DNA from: Lachnospiraceae bacterium
GTDB taxonomy: Bacteria; Bacillota; Clostridia; Lachnospirales; Lachnospiraceae
Length of the DNA: 64,000 nucleotides
Direction: 5' to 3'
Assembly (NCBI GenBank): GCA_009774375.1
Contig: VSNO01000001.1
Span: forward strand, 1-64,000
Made by a program: the position numbers and the translations under genes. Below, one piece after another: positions 44,121 to 52,066 of this stretch. The notes below the pieces were generated by a model. That model saw only the letters and a program-made list of their open reading frames with translations, was not told where the DNA came from and did not search any database. Every line of letters begins with the position of its first letter. Within the stretch, counting starts at the first letter, position 1.

Positions 44121-44194
44121 TCGTTGCGACAAGATTCGAACTTGCGACCTCTGCGTCCCGAACGCAGCGCTCTACCAAACTGAGCCACGCAACG
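44121..44194 (-). tRNA. tRNA-Pro(CGG)
   Basis: Minus-strand cloverleaf of 74 bases: acceptor CGTTGCG/CGCAACG with discriminator A, D arm GGCTC/GAGC with GTTTGGTA, anticodon arm CTGCG-TTCGGGA-CGCAG giving anticodon CGG, T arm with GTTCGAATC. No CCA is encoded. A promoter and terminator flank it, so it is a single-gene transcript. Confidence 0.92.
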
Positions 44195-44224
44195 AGGTGA
44201 CCTGTATCAAACAGGTACGTATCC

Positions 44225-44252
44225 ATTATAATGGATTTTGAAAAAAAATCAA
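44225..44252 (-). promoter_or_regulatory. Promoter of tRNA-Pro
   Basis: On the minus strand TTGATT (44252-44247), 16 bp, TATAAT (44230-44225), within an AT-rich block. Confidence 0.75.
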
Positions 44253-44315
44253 GTACTTTTTTCATTTTTTCTTGTTTTTTCTAGATTTATTTCTGTGCAG
44301 GGCGGCGCAGTCTGA

Positions 44316-45659
44316 TCAACGGCTGTCTGACAGCGTTTTCTGGATCAGTCTTACGGCCTCGGGAAATTTTTCCACAGGAACCTCACAGCAGGAGAGGGCG
44401 ATATGTGCATAACCCTCATTTTTTTTATTGTTTTTGTGGATCGGGAACACCAGGATGCCGTTTGCGGCAGCCCGGTCACACAGTTCATCGCTGGTCAGGG
44501 AGCATTTTATTTTCAGGTGCACCAGAAAGACGGATTCGCCCATATATACCTGCGCCTGTGCGCCAAAGGTTTCTTCCAGCAATGTGGACAGCGTTTTTGC
44601 CTTGCTGGTGTACAGGCGTTTGAGCTTGCGGATCTGGCTGTCAAGGTGGCCGTCGCGCAGAAACTGGCACAGGGCAAGCTGCTCTGATTTGGAGGCGGTC
44701 TGGTTGTAGAGCGCCTTTTTCCGTTCATACAGGGGCAGGAGCGAGTCGGGCAGGATCATGAAGCTTAGGCGGATCGACGGCAGCAGGAGCTTTGAGAAGG
44801 TGCTCAGATAGACCACGTTCTCGCCGCCGGCGAGTCCCTGCAGGCAGGGGATAGGCTTGCTGAAATAGCGAAATTCATTGTCGTAATCGTCCTCGATGAT
44901 CAGCCGGTCGTGCGCCGCGCATTCTTTTAAGAGCGCAAGGCGTTTTTCCACACTCATGACATCGCCGAGCGAAGTCATGTGGGACGGCGTCATGTAGAGC
45001 ACGCTTGCGTTTTCTTTCTCTCTTTCCACATCAAAGCCATAGTCTTCAAAGATCACCATACCCTGCGCGAAGCGCGTATCGCGGAAACACACGGTTCTGC
45101 GCTCCCGGATCAGAGGGCACAGGATATTTAACAGCGCCTGCGAGCCTGCGCCGATCACGATGTTTTCGGGGCGGCAGACTGCGTTGCGCTTGCCCGTCAC
45201 GTAGCGGCAGATCACTTCGCGCAGCTCGTACTCGCCCTGCGGTTCGCCGTAGGTCAGCATGCGCCCGTCCTGCCGCAGCGTGCTCTTGATGTAACGCCGC
45301 CACAGGTTAAAGTCAAAGCTGTCTGCGTCCACGTTGTTGGAGGTAAAATTGTACAGGATTTTTCGCTCCGGTGCAGCGGCTGTCCGCGGCGCGGCGGGTT
45401 TTGGCGCGGCGGGAAAACCGGACGACCGGTCGGTGACATAGTAACCGCTCTGCGGCCTGGAGATGATGTAGCCGTCCGCGGCAAGGCACAGGTAGGCGGT
45501 CTCGATCGTCGTGCGGCTCAGCCCGAGCTGGACGGCGCAGCGGCGGATCGAGGGCATCTTTGTCCCAGGCATCAGACGCCCGGCGGCGATGAGGTCCCTG
45601 TAATAGTCATAAACCTGTAGATAACGCGTGGATTGTGTCGAATTGAAATCAAGATTCAT
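44316..45659 (-). CDS. MocR/PdxR-type regulator (GntR HTH fused to aminotransferase domain)
   Basis: 447 residues. GntR winged helix at 1-75 (YLQVYDYYRDLIAAGRLMPGTKMPSIR, LGLSRTTIETAYLCL, SGYYVTD), then a fold-type I aminotransferase-like domain with YGEPQGEYELREVI near 140, IVIGAGSQALLNIL, IIEDDYDNEFRY near 255 and the PLP-lysine region YLSTFSKLLLPSIRLSFMI near 290. Such proteins sense pyridoxal phosphate or amines. It faces away from the 45756 gene across an 18-base palindrome, its probable operator. Confidence 0.88.
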   Translation of the reverse strand: MNLDFNSTQSTRYLQVYDYYRDLIAAGRLMPGTKMPSIRRCAVQLGLSRTTIETAYLCLAADGYIISRPQSGYYVTDRSSGFPAAPKPAAPRTAAAPERKILYNFTSNNVDADSFDFNLWRRYIKSTLRQDGRMLTYGEPQGEYELREVICRYVTGKRNAVCRPENIVIGAGSQALLNILCPLIRERRTVCFRDTRFAQGMVIFEDYGFDVEREKENASVLYMTPSHMTSLGDVMSVEKRLALLKECAAHDRLIIEDDYDNEFRYFSKPIPCLQGLAGGENVVYLSTFSKLLLPSIRLSFMILPDSLLPLYERKKALYNQTASKSEQLALCQFLRDGHLDSQIRKLKRLYTSKAKTLSTLLEETFGAQAQVYMGESVFLVHLKIKCSLTSDELCDRAAANGILVFPIHKNNKKNEGYAHIALSCCEVPVEKFPEAVRLIQKTLSDSR

Positions 45660-45681
45660 GGGTTGTCCAGCCCCTTTCTTT

Positions 45682-45699
45682 ATGATAAAATATTATCAT
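45682..45699. promoter_or_regulatory. Near-perfect palindrome between the divergent genes
   Basis: ATGATAAAATATTATCAT (16 of 18 positions symmetric) overlaps likely -10 sequences for the rightward gene and lies 23 bases from the MocR start codon; a candidate MocR operator. Confidence 0.5.
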
Positions 45700-45755
45700 G
45701 ACAGCTTGGGAACTGCAAGATGGAATGTGCGCAGACACGCTCTGGAGGTGCGGCT

Positions 45756-46223
45756 ATGAAGAAAATATGTATTACAGTTCTGAAAGTGTTTGGCGCCGCT
45801 GTATTGTTTCTGGTGATGAGCCTGCTTGTTTTATTGATCGTGACGCCTTTTGCAAACGACCGTGTGGCGGGGAATACGGCAAAAGAGCTTGCAGAGCTGC
45901 CGCTCCCGGAAAATACTGAATACATTGAGTCTGTGTACAGGGCGGGTAAACTGATCGGATGCGGCAATGGAATGCAGTATCTGGGAGCCATACTGATCAG
46001 GAGCGACCTTTCTCTGGAAGCGTTAAAGGCACATTATTCCAGTTTTGCAGAGCATGAGTGGGAATGTGTGGTCGAGCGTCAGACCAGTGCTGAGATAAAG
46101 TGGGTGGAATACGCAGGAGGGCTGTCTTTTAAAACAGAGGTGGAGGGGGACGATTATTATATCGTATACTCATGGGGTGACAGCGACTCTGTTTTTCATG
46201 ATCTGGATATAAGAGGTCATTGA
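45756..46223 (+). CDS. Small membrane-anchored protein of unknown function
   Basis: 155 residues from ATG 45756 (GGAGG upstream). One N-terminal membrane segment (VFGAAVLFLVMSLLVLLIV at about 9-27), then a mostly beta outside domain with ELPLPENTEYIESVYRAG and YSWGDSDSVFHDLDI at the end. No family recognised. It lies between the MocR regulator and the ABC exporter, 41 bases before the latter, and may be co-expressed with it. Confidence 0.6.
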   Translation: MKKICITVLKVFGAAVLFLVMSLLVLLIVTPFANDRVAGNTAKELAELPLPENTEYIESVYRAGKLIGCGNGMQYLGAILIRSDLSLEALKAHYSSFAEHEWECVVERQTSAEIKWVEYAGGLSFKTEVEGDDYYIVYSWGDSDSVFHDLDIRGH

Positions 46224-46264
46224 TAAGTTTAAGCTACCAATAATAAGTGAAAGGGGAAACTTTT

Positions 46265-48001
46265 ATGAGAAGCTTATTAAAGTACATCAAAGATTACAGG
46301 AAGGAAAGCATTCTGGCGCCGCTGTTCAAGATGCTGGAGGCTTCCTTCGAGCTGATGGTGCCGCTGGTGATGGCGTCCATCATCGACCGGGGTATCGCGC
46401 ACAACGACACTGGGCAGATCATCAGGATGGGGCTGGTACTCGTGCTTCTTGCGGCGGTGGGACTCATCAGTGCCGTGACGGCACAGTATTTCAGCGCAAA
46501 GGCGGCGGTCGGCTTTGCCACAAAGCTGCGCGCGGCGCTGTTTGCGCATATCCAGGGGCTATCCTACACGGAGCTTGACACGATCGGCACCAGCACGCTG
46601 ATCACGCGCATGACCAGCGATGTGAACCAGCTGCAGAACGGCGTCAATCTCACGCTGCGCCTGCTGCTGCGCTCGCCGTTCATCGTGTTTGGCGCGATGA
46701 TCATGGCGTTTACCGTGGATGTAAGAGCGGCGCTCATCTTCGTCGTGGCGATCCCGCTGTTGTCCATCGTCGTGTTCGGCATCATGTTCGCCAGTATCCC
46801 GCTCTACAAAAAGGTGCAGGCGGCGCTGGACCGGATCCTGGGCAGGACGCGCGAGAACCTCGCGGGCGCGCGCGTGATCCGCGCATTCTGCAATGAGGAG
46901 GCGGAGACTGCCGATTTTGAGCAGGAAAATGAGCTGCTGCTCAACACGCAGGTATTTGTGGGCAAGATCTCCGCAGCGATGAATCCGGTGACATATATCA
47001 TCATCAACGTCGCGCTTGTCGTTCTCCTGTGGACGGGGGCTGTCCGCGTCGACAACGGCATCATCACCCAGGGCGCGGTGGTCGCGCTGGTGAACTACAT
47101 GTCGCAGATCCTGGTGGAGCTTGTAAAACTGGCGAACCTCATCATACAGCTCACGAAAGCGCTCGCCTGTGCGAAGCGCGTCGAGGGGATCTTTGCCATC
47201 ACATCGAGCATGGAGGATGGCAGATTGACGAAAAGTGACGAAAACGCTGACGGCAGTCCGGCGATCGTGTACGACCATGTAGGTCTCACCTACAGCGGGG
47301 GCGGCGACGAGTCCCTGACGGACATCAACTTTACGGTGAAAAGGGGCGAGACGGTCGGCATCATCGGCGGCACTGGCTCCGGCAAGACTTCTGTCGTGAA
47401 CCTGATCCCGCGCTTTTACGACGCGACCAGGGGAACGGTGCGGATCTACGGCAGGGATATCAGGGATTATGACATAGAGACACTCCGCGACACGATCGGC
47501 GTCGTTCCCCAGAAGGCGGTCCTGTTCAAAGGGACGATCCGTGAGAACCTTTTGTGGGGAAATGAAAATGCGTCTGACCGGGATATTGAGGACGCGCTGC
47601 GTATTTCGCAGGCAAAGGAGTTTGTCGACACGAAGGACGGCAGGCTGGACTTCATGGTCGCGCAGGGCGGGAAGAATCTCTCCGGCGGTCAGAAGCAGCG
47701 CCTGACCATCGCGCGCGCGATCGTGAGAAAGCCGCAGATCCTGATCCTCGACGACAGCGCGTCAGCGCTTGACTTTGCGACGGACGCGAAGCTGCGCGCC
47801 GCGATCAAGGGCATGGAAAATGACATGACTGTCATAATCGTATCGCAGCGCGCAGCATCGATCCAGTATGCCGATCAGATCGTCGTGATGGACGACGGCG
47901 CGGTGGCGGGCATCGGCACGCATGAGGAGCTGCTTGCGGGCAATGAGATCTACCAGGAGATCTACTATTCCCAGTTTCCCGACAAAAAGGCTGCGAATTA
48001 G
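46265..48001 (+). CDS. ABC exporter half-transporter A, degenerate ATP site
   Basis: 578 residues from ATG 46265 (GGGGAAAC before it). Six membrane segments within 1-310, then the ATPase: Walker A IIGGTGSGKTSVVNLI near 368, signature LSGGQKQRLTIARAI near 471, and Walker B ILILDDSASALD near 491, where the catalytic Glu after Walker B is Asp. Its intact signature pairs with the second subunit's Walker site, so the heterodimer should have one active and one degenerate site, as in TM287/288-like exporters. Exports an unknown compound. The partner starts 14 bases later. Confidence 0.9.
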   Translation: MRSLLKYIKDYRKESILAPLFKMLEASFELMVPLVMASIIDRGIAHNDTGQIIRMGLVLVLLAAVGLISAVTAQYFSAKAAVGFATKLRAALFAHIQGLSYTELDTIGTSTLITRMTSDVNQLQNGVNLTLRLLLRSPFIVFGAMIMAFTVDVRAALIFVVAIPLLSIVVFGIMFASIPLYKKVQAALDRILGRTRENLAGARVIRAFCNEEAETADFEQENELLLNTQVFVGKISAAMNPVTYIIINVALVVLLWTGAVRVDNGIITQGAVVALVNYMSQILVELVKLANLIIQLTKALACAKRVEGIFAITSSMEDGRLTKSDENADGSPAIVYDHVGLTYSGGGDESLTDINFTVKRGETVGIIGGTGSGKTSVVNLIPRFYDATRGTVRIYGRDIRDYDIETLRDTIGVVPQKAVLFKGTIRENLLWGNENASDRDIEDALRISQAKEFVDTKDGRLDFMVAQGGKNLSGGQKQRLTIARAIVRKPQILILDDSASALDFATDAKLRAAIKGMENDMTVIIVSQRAASIQYADQIVVMDDGAVAGIGTHEELLAGNEIYQEIYYSQFPDKKAAN

Positions 48002-48015
48002 GAGGTTCTATCGAT

Positions 48016-49791
48016 ATGAAAGATAAGAAAAAAATCACAGATCACAGATCCAATCATGAGATTCTCAAAAAGGTGCTTGACCACATCGGAAAGTATAAGA
48101 TATTTTTGCTGCTCTCCATTGTGCTCGCGGCAATTTCGGTAATACTGACCTTGTATATTCCGATCCTGACCGGACAGGCGGTCGACTGCATTCTTGGCCC
48201 GGGCGCTGTAGATTTTGACGGAATCTGGGCAATACTAAAGGAGATGACCGTCATCATCATCATCACGGCTGCGGTGCAGTGGCTGATGAACACCTGCAAC
48301 AACAAGATCGCCTATCAGGTGGTGCGCGATGTGCGCGACGAGGCGTTTAAAAAACTGCAGATCCTTCCGCTCAAATATATTGACGGACATTCACACGGCG
48401 ACATTGTGAGCCGTATCATAGCAGATGTAGACCAGTTTTCGGACGGCCTGCTCCTGGGATTCACGCAGCTTTTCACCGGCGTGGTGACGATCATCGGCAC
48501 TTTGATCTTTATGTTTTCCATCAATGTATCCACCACGGTCGTCGTCGTCATTCTGACGCCGCTGTCATTTTTTATCGCGGGCTTTATCGCGAAGCGGACT
48601 TTCAGCATGTCCAAACTGCAGTCGGAGACGAGAGGCGAGCAGACTGCGCTGATCGATGAGATGATCGGAAATGAGAAGGTGGTGAAGGCGTTCAGCCATG
48701 AGCCGCAGGTGATGGAGCGGTTTGGCGAGATCAATGGCAGGCTGGAAAAGGCGAGCGTGAAGGCGATCTTCTTCTCCTCGCTGACCAATCCCTGCACGCG
48801 CTTTGTCAACAGCCTTGTCTATGCGGGTGTCGGGATCCTTGGGGCTTTTCTGGCGATCAAAGGGCGCATCAGCGTGGGGCAGCTCACCAGCTTTCTGAGC
48901 TACGCCAACCAGTACACGAAGCCCTTCAATGAGATCTCCGGCGTGGTGACGGAGCTGCAGACAGCGCTTGCCTGCGCCGGCAGGGTGTTTGAGTTTATCG
49001 AGGAGGAGCCGCAGGTTCCGGAGCCGGAGCATGCCGCGGTCCTGACAGCGCCAAAGGGCAATATCACGATGCAGAACGTCTGTTTCTCGTACAATCCGGA
49101 TCAGAAGCTGATACAGGGCTTCAACCTCGAGGTGAAGTCCGGTCAGCGCGTGGCGATCGTGGGACCGACCGGCTGCGGAAAAACAACAGTCATAAATTTG
49201 CTGATGCGGTTCTATGATGTTAATAGTGGAAGTATTCGGATTGACGGGGTGGACATCAGGGACATGACGCGCAAGAGCCTGCGGGACAGCTTCGGCATGG
49301 TGCTGCAGGAGACCTGGCTGCACGCGGGCACGATTCGGGAGAATATCGTGATGGGCAAGCCGGACGCGACGGACGAGGAGGTGGTCGCTGCTGCGAAGGC
49401 GGCGCACGCGCACAGTTTCATCAAGCGTCTGCCGCAGGGCTATGACACGGTGATCACGGAGGACGGCGGCAGTCTCTCCCAGGGGCAGAAGCAGCTCCTG
49501 TGCATCACGCGCGTGATGCTCTGTCTGCCGCCGATGCTGATCCTTGACGAGGCGACCTCCTCGATCGACACGCGCACGGAGATCAAGATCTCGCAGGCGT
49601 TCAATACGATGATGAAGGGCAGAACGAGCTTTATCGTGGCGCACAGGCTCTCGACGATCCGCGAGGCGGATATCATTCTCGTGATGAAGGACGGCAACAT
49701 CATCGAGCAGGGCGATCACGAGACACTCTTGAAGAAGGAAAACGGATTCTATGCAACATTATATAACAGTCAGTTCGAGATGGCGGGGTAG
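48016..49791 (+). CDS. ABC exporter half-transporter B
   Basis: 591 residues. Six membrane segments, then Walker A IVGPTGCGKTTVINLLMRF near 388, signature LSQGQKQLLCITRVM near 490 (G to Q change in the usual LSGGQ) and Walker B MLILDEATSSIDTRTE near 512 with the catalytic Glu present. The altered signature faces the degenerate Walker B of subunit A. Together they form a lipid, peptide or drug exporter of the LmrCD/BmrCD kind (family inference). AGGAGG precedes ATG 48016. Confidence 0.9.
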   Translation: MKDKKKITDHRSNHEILKKVLDHIGKYKIFLLLSIVLAAISVILTLYIPILTGQAVDCILGPGAVDFDGIWAILKEMTVIIIITAAVQWLMNTCNNKIAYQVVRDVRDEAFKKLQILPLKYIDGHSHGDIVSRIIADVDQFSDGLLLGFTQLFTGVVTIIGTLIFMFSINVSTTVVVVILTPLSFFIAGFIAKRTFSMSKLQSETRGEQTALIDEMIGNEKVVKAFSHEPQVMERFGEINGRLEKASVKAIFFSSLTNPCTRFVNSLVYAGVGILGAFLAIKGRISVGQLTSFLSYANQYTKPFNEISGVVTELQTALACAGRVFEFIEEEPQVPEPEHAAVLTAPKGNITMQNVCFSYNPDQKLIQGFNLEVKSGQRVAIVGPTGCGKTTVINLLMRFYDVNSGSIRIDGVDIRDMTRKSLRDSFGMVLQETWLHAGTIRENIVMGKPDATDEEVVAAAKAAHAHSFIKRLPQGYDTVITEDGGSLSQGQKQLLCITRVMLCLPPMLILDEATSSIDTRTEIKISQAFNTMMKGRTSFIVAHRLSTIREADIILVMKDGNIIEQGDHETLLKKENGFYATLYNSQFEMAG

Positions 49792-49875
49792 CATGGGCTG
49801 TAAAAAAATAGCGCTGTGCTGTCTGGCGGAGCATCTCGGGAGCTGTCATGAGCGCGGAAAAGGAGATATGAGAAT

Positions 49876-50841
49876 ATGATAAATAACTTTCTGGACGTAT
49901 CACAGTACGCATTTTTAGGCTTTTTGGGTGTGGCTTTTGCATATCTCATGACGAGTCTGCTGCTGGCGGTCGGAATGAACAAACTCCCGCGGGACCACGG
50001 GCGGGAGTTTGCGCACGACGGCGGCCTCTCCGCAGGAAAACCGCGCGGTGCGGGCTTTGTCTTTATCCTTGTGTTCGTGCTGTCGGTGCTCATCTTTGGA
50101 AATATGGACAGGGAGATCACGATCTATCTGATCCTGACGGTCGCTGCCATGATGACAGGCTATCTGGACGACTGCGCGAAGGTGTCCTGGGGCGAGCTGC
50201 GCAAAGGGCTTCTCGACCTTGTGATCGCGGTCATGACAGCGGTGACGATCGTGAACTTCAACGGAAGTGACGTGACGATCGCGCTGACGGGGCATGTGAT
50301 CACGTTTCACCCGCTGTTGTACGGCGCGCTTGCGGTGATCCTTGTCTGGGGCTCCATCAATGTGACAAACTGTGCGGACGGTGTGGACGGACTGTCGGGA
50401 ACGCTGACGAGCATCACGCTGTTTACGATCTACATGATCATGAACCGGACAGAAACAGCGGGGGGATTTTCTTATACAATACTGCTGTTTATCGCGTGTA
50501 TCCTGGGGTATCTGTGGTTCAACGCCACGCCGAGCCTGCTGCTGATGGGCGATGCCGGCTCGCGGGCGATGGGGCTGTTCATCGCTATCTCCATCATGAA
50601 GGCGGGGTGTCCGTTCCTGTATCTGCTGGTGGCGTTCGTGCTGATGGTGGACGGCGGTATCGGGCTTTTCAAGGTATCGCTGCTGCGTTTCCTGCATATC
50701 AGGATCCTCACGAAGGTGCGCACGCCGCTTCATGACCATGTACGCAAAAATATGAGCTGGTCCAACGCGCAGACAGTGTTTAAGTTCGCGATCATACAGA
50801 TCATGATATCGGCGGCGGTGATATGGCTGACGGCGCGATGA
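49876..50841 (+). CDS. mraY: MraY-like phospho-N-acetylmuramoyl-pentapeptide transferase
   Basis: 321 residues, about ten membrane segments. Family motifs: KPRGAGF near 54, GYLDDCAK (the catalytic Asp pair) near 95, NCADGVDGLSGT near 170, LMGDAGSRAMG near 218, and TPLHDHVRK near 288 in place of the usual H-H-H cluster. It transfers a phospho-sugar to undecaprenyl phosphate in cell-wall synthesis. It stands apart from a division/cell-wall cluster, so a second copy specialised for another glycan (as GT4-family relatives do) is possible. AAAAGGAG precedes the ATG. Confidence 0.8.
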   Translation: MINNFLDVSQYAFLGFLGVAFAYLMTSLLLAVGMNKLPRDHGREFAHDGGLSAGKPRGAGFVFILVFVLSVLIFGNMDREITIYLILTVAAMMTGYLDDCAKVSWGELRKGLLDLVIAVMTAVTIVNFNGSDVTIALTGHVITFHPLLYGALAVILVWGSINVTNCADGVDGLSGTLTSITLFTIYMIMNRTETAGGFSYTILLFIACILGYLWFNATPSLLLMGDAGSRAMGLFIAISIMKAGCPFLYLLVAFVLMVDGGIGLFKVSLLRFLHIRILTKVRTPLHDHVRKNMSWSNAQTVFKFAIIQIMISAAVIWLTAR

Positions 50842-50873
50842 CAGGAAGATAAAAAGTTTATTGCGGAGGAAAA

Positions 50874-51383
50874 ATGAAAGAGATACGGACAGAGAGACTC
50901 ACAATTGTTCCATTTGAATTAAAATATTTGAATGACTATTATAACGGATTTGATAAGGAAATCACAAAGTACCAGTATCCGGATTCGTTTGACAGCGTGG
51001 AGGCAGCTGAGACGCTTCTGCAGGAGTTTATTGATGAGATGGACCGCGGGGAAATGCTTTTTCTTGCCATACTTGATCCGAATGGCGAATTTGTCGGCGG
51101 CCTGGAAGTGCACGGACTTGCAGAAGAGTATCCTGAGCTGGGAATCTGGCTGAAAAAAGATTTTCAGGGAAAAGGGTATGCGTATGAAGCGCTGCATTCT
51201 GTTCTGCAATATTTGAATCAGACCTGTCAGAAAGAATGGTACGTTTACGAGGCGGATATCCGCAACAAGCCCAGTATAGGACTTGTTGCGAAATTTTCCT
51301 GTCGCAAAGAAGGACTTGATGAATTTACGACTGAATCTGGAAAAGAGCTGAAGCTGCAGAGGTATCTGATCAATGTAAAATGA
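50874..51383 (+). CDS. RimJ/RimL-type GNAT acetyltransferase
   Basis: 169 residues. ETERLTIVPFELKYL-like opening (RTERLTIVPFEL), LAILDPNGEFVGGLEVHGL near 60, LGIWLKKDFQGKGYAYEAL near 84 (acetyl-CoA loop) and NKPSIGLVAKFSCRKEG near 128. Close to ribosomal-protein N-acetyltransferase type; substrate unknown. GCGGAGG precedes ATG 50874. Confidence 0.85.
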   Translation: MKEIRTERLTIVPFELKYLNDYYNGFDKEITKYQYPDSFDSVEAAETLLQEFIDEMDRGEMLFLAILDPNGEFVGGLEVHGLAEEYPELGIWLKKDFQGKGYAYEALHSVLQYLNQTCQKEWYVYEADIRNKPSIGLVAKFSCRKEGLDEFTTESGKELKLQRYLINVK

Positions 51384-51426
51384 AACTCTTCAGTGTGGCA
51401 GAAAATGAACAGCAGGAGGGGATGGT

Positions 51427-51822
51427 ATGTGCAAACTGGTTAAAATTACAAACAGTCTTGGTGAGCAGATTGAAGTTGCTGAAATTAAGGCTGACACAAT
51501 CAAAAAAATTATCAAGATAGCGAAAATATGTGACAAGATAGATTACATATATCTATTTGGTTCATCAGTGGAAGAAAGATGTACAGATGAATCAGATATA
51601 GATCTTGCGATCATCAGTAATGTCAGTGCGTCCAAATTATGTAATAGAAGCAGTTATCGCGAATTTAAAGAAAGGCTGTACGCGATCGACACAGATCAAG
51701 AATATGACAGACTGCAGTTCAATTCTTTAAAAGCCATACGTAACAGCAAGGAACCGGTTTGTCTGGATATCATCTCGAAAGGGAAGCTGCTGTATCAAAG
51801 AGAGGGAATTTCGTATGTATGA
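51427..51822 (+). CDS. MNT-type nucleotidyltransferase (antitoxin-like)
   Basis: 131 residues. Pol-beta fold with IYLFGSSVEERCTDESDIDLAII near 38-60: the G-S-x9-D-x-D signature of minimal nucleotidyltransferases, which in MNT-HEPN modules AMPylate and silence the HEPN toxin. The following frame overlaps it by eight bases, as in such pairs. GGAGGGGATGGT precedes the ATG. Confidence 0.8.
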   Translation: MCKLVKITNSLGEQIEVAEIKADTIKKIIKIAKICDKIDYIYLFGSSVEERCTDESDIDLAIISNVSASKLCNRSSYREFKERLYAIDTDQEYDRLQFNSLKAIRNSKEPVCLDIISKGKLLYQREGISYV

Positions 51823-51997
51823 GGAGTATTTGACGAAGGCACTCAGCAGTATCATAATCGCGAAGCAGGCGTTGAAAAATTACGAGAAGACCAATATAAA
51901 GGATATGAAAAATGAGGAAACGGAACAATGGCTTATACAGATCAGACCGAGGTACAAGGCAAAATTAGCAGATGTCAATAAGAAATTGGAGTTGTGA
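51815..51997 (+). CDS. Short partner of the nucleotidyltransferase, perhaps a truncated HEPN protein
   Basis: 60 residues starting eight bases before the previous stop. It begins MYEEYLTKALSSIIIAKQAL, the opening helix of HEPN partners, but ends after 60 residues where HEPN proteins run to about 110-130, and it lacks the R-x4-6-H nuclease motif. The module therefore looks like a decayed toxin with its antitoxin still present. Alternatively it is a distinct small partner. Confidence 0.45.
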   Translation: MYEEYLTKALSSIIIAKQALKNYEKTNIKDMKNEETEQWLIQIRPRYKAKLADVNKKLEL

Positions 51998-52011
51998 TAT
52001 GGCAGAAAGAA

Positions 52012-52045
52012 GCCAGATGAGAAAGTGTTTCCTTTCTCATCTGGC
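52012..52045. terminator. Bidirectional terminator hairpin
   Basis: GCCAGATGAGAAAG (52012-52025) and CTTTCTCATCTGGC (52032-52045) form a perfect 14-pair stem between the convergent nucleotidyltransferase module and ABC-F gene. A T-rich stretch follows on the minus strand. Confidence 0.75.
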
Positions 52046-52066
52046 ATTATTGTGCATGAATACTTT

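Noticed and set aside
43847..44188. Minus-strand frame covering the tRNA-Pro gene
   Set aside because: It translates the tRNA itself; spurious.
48565..49719. 384-codon minus-strand frame within the ABC exporter gene
   Set aside because: Long only because of codon bias on the coding strand.
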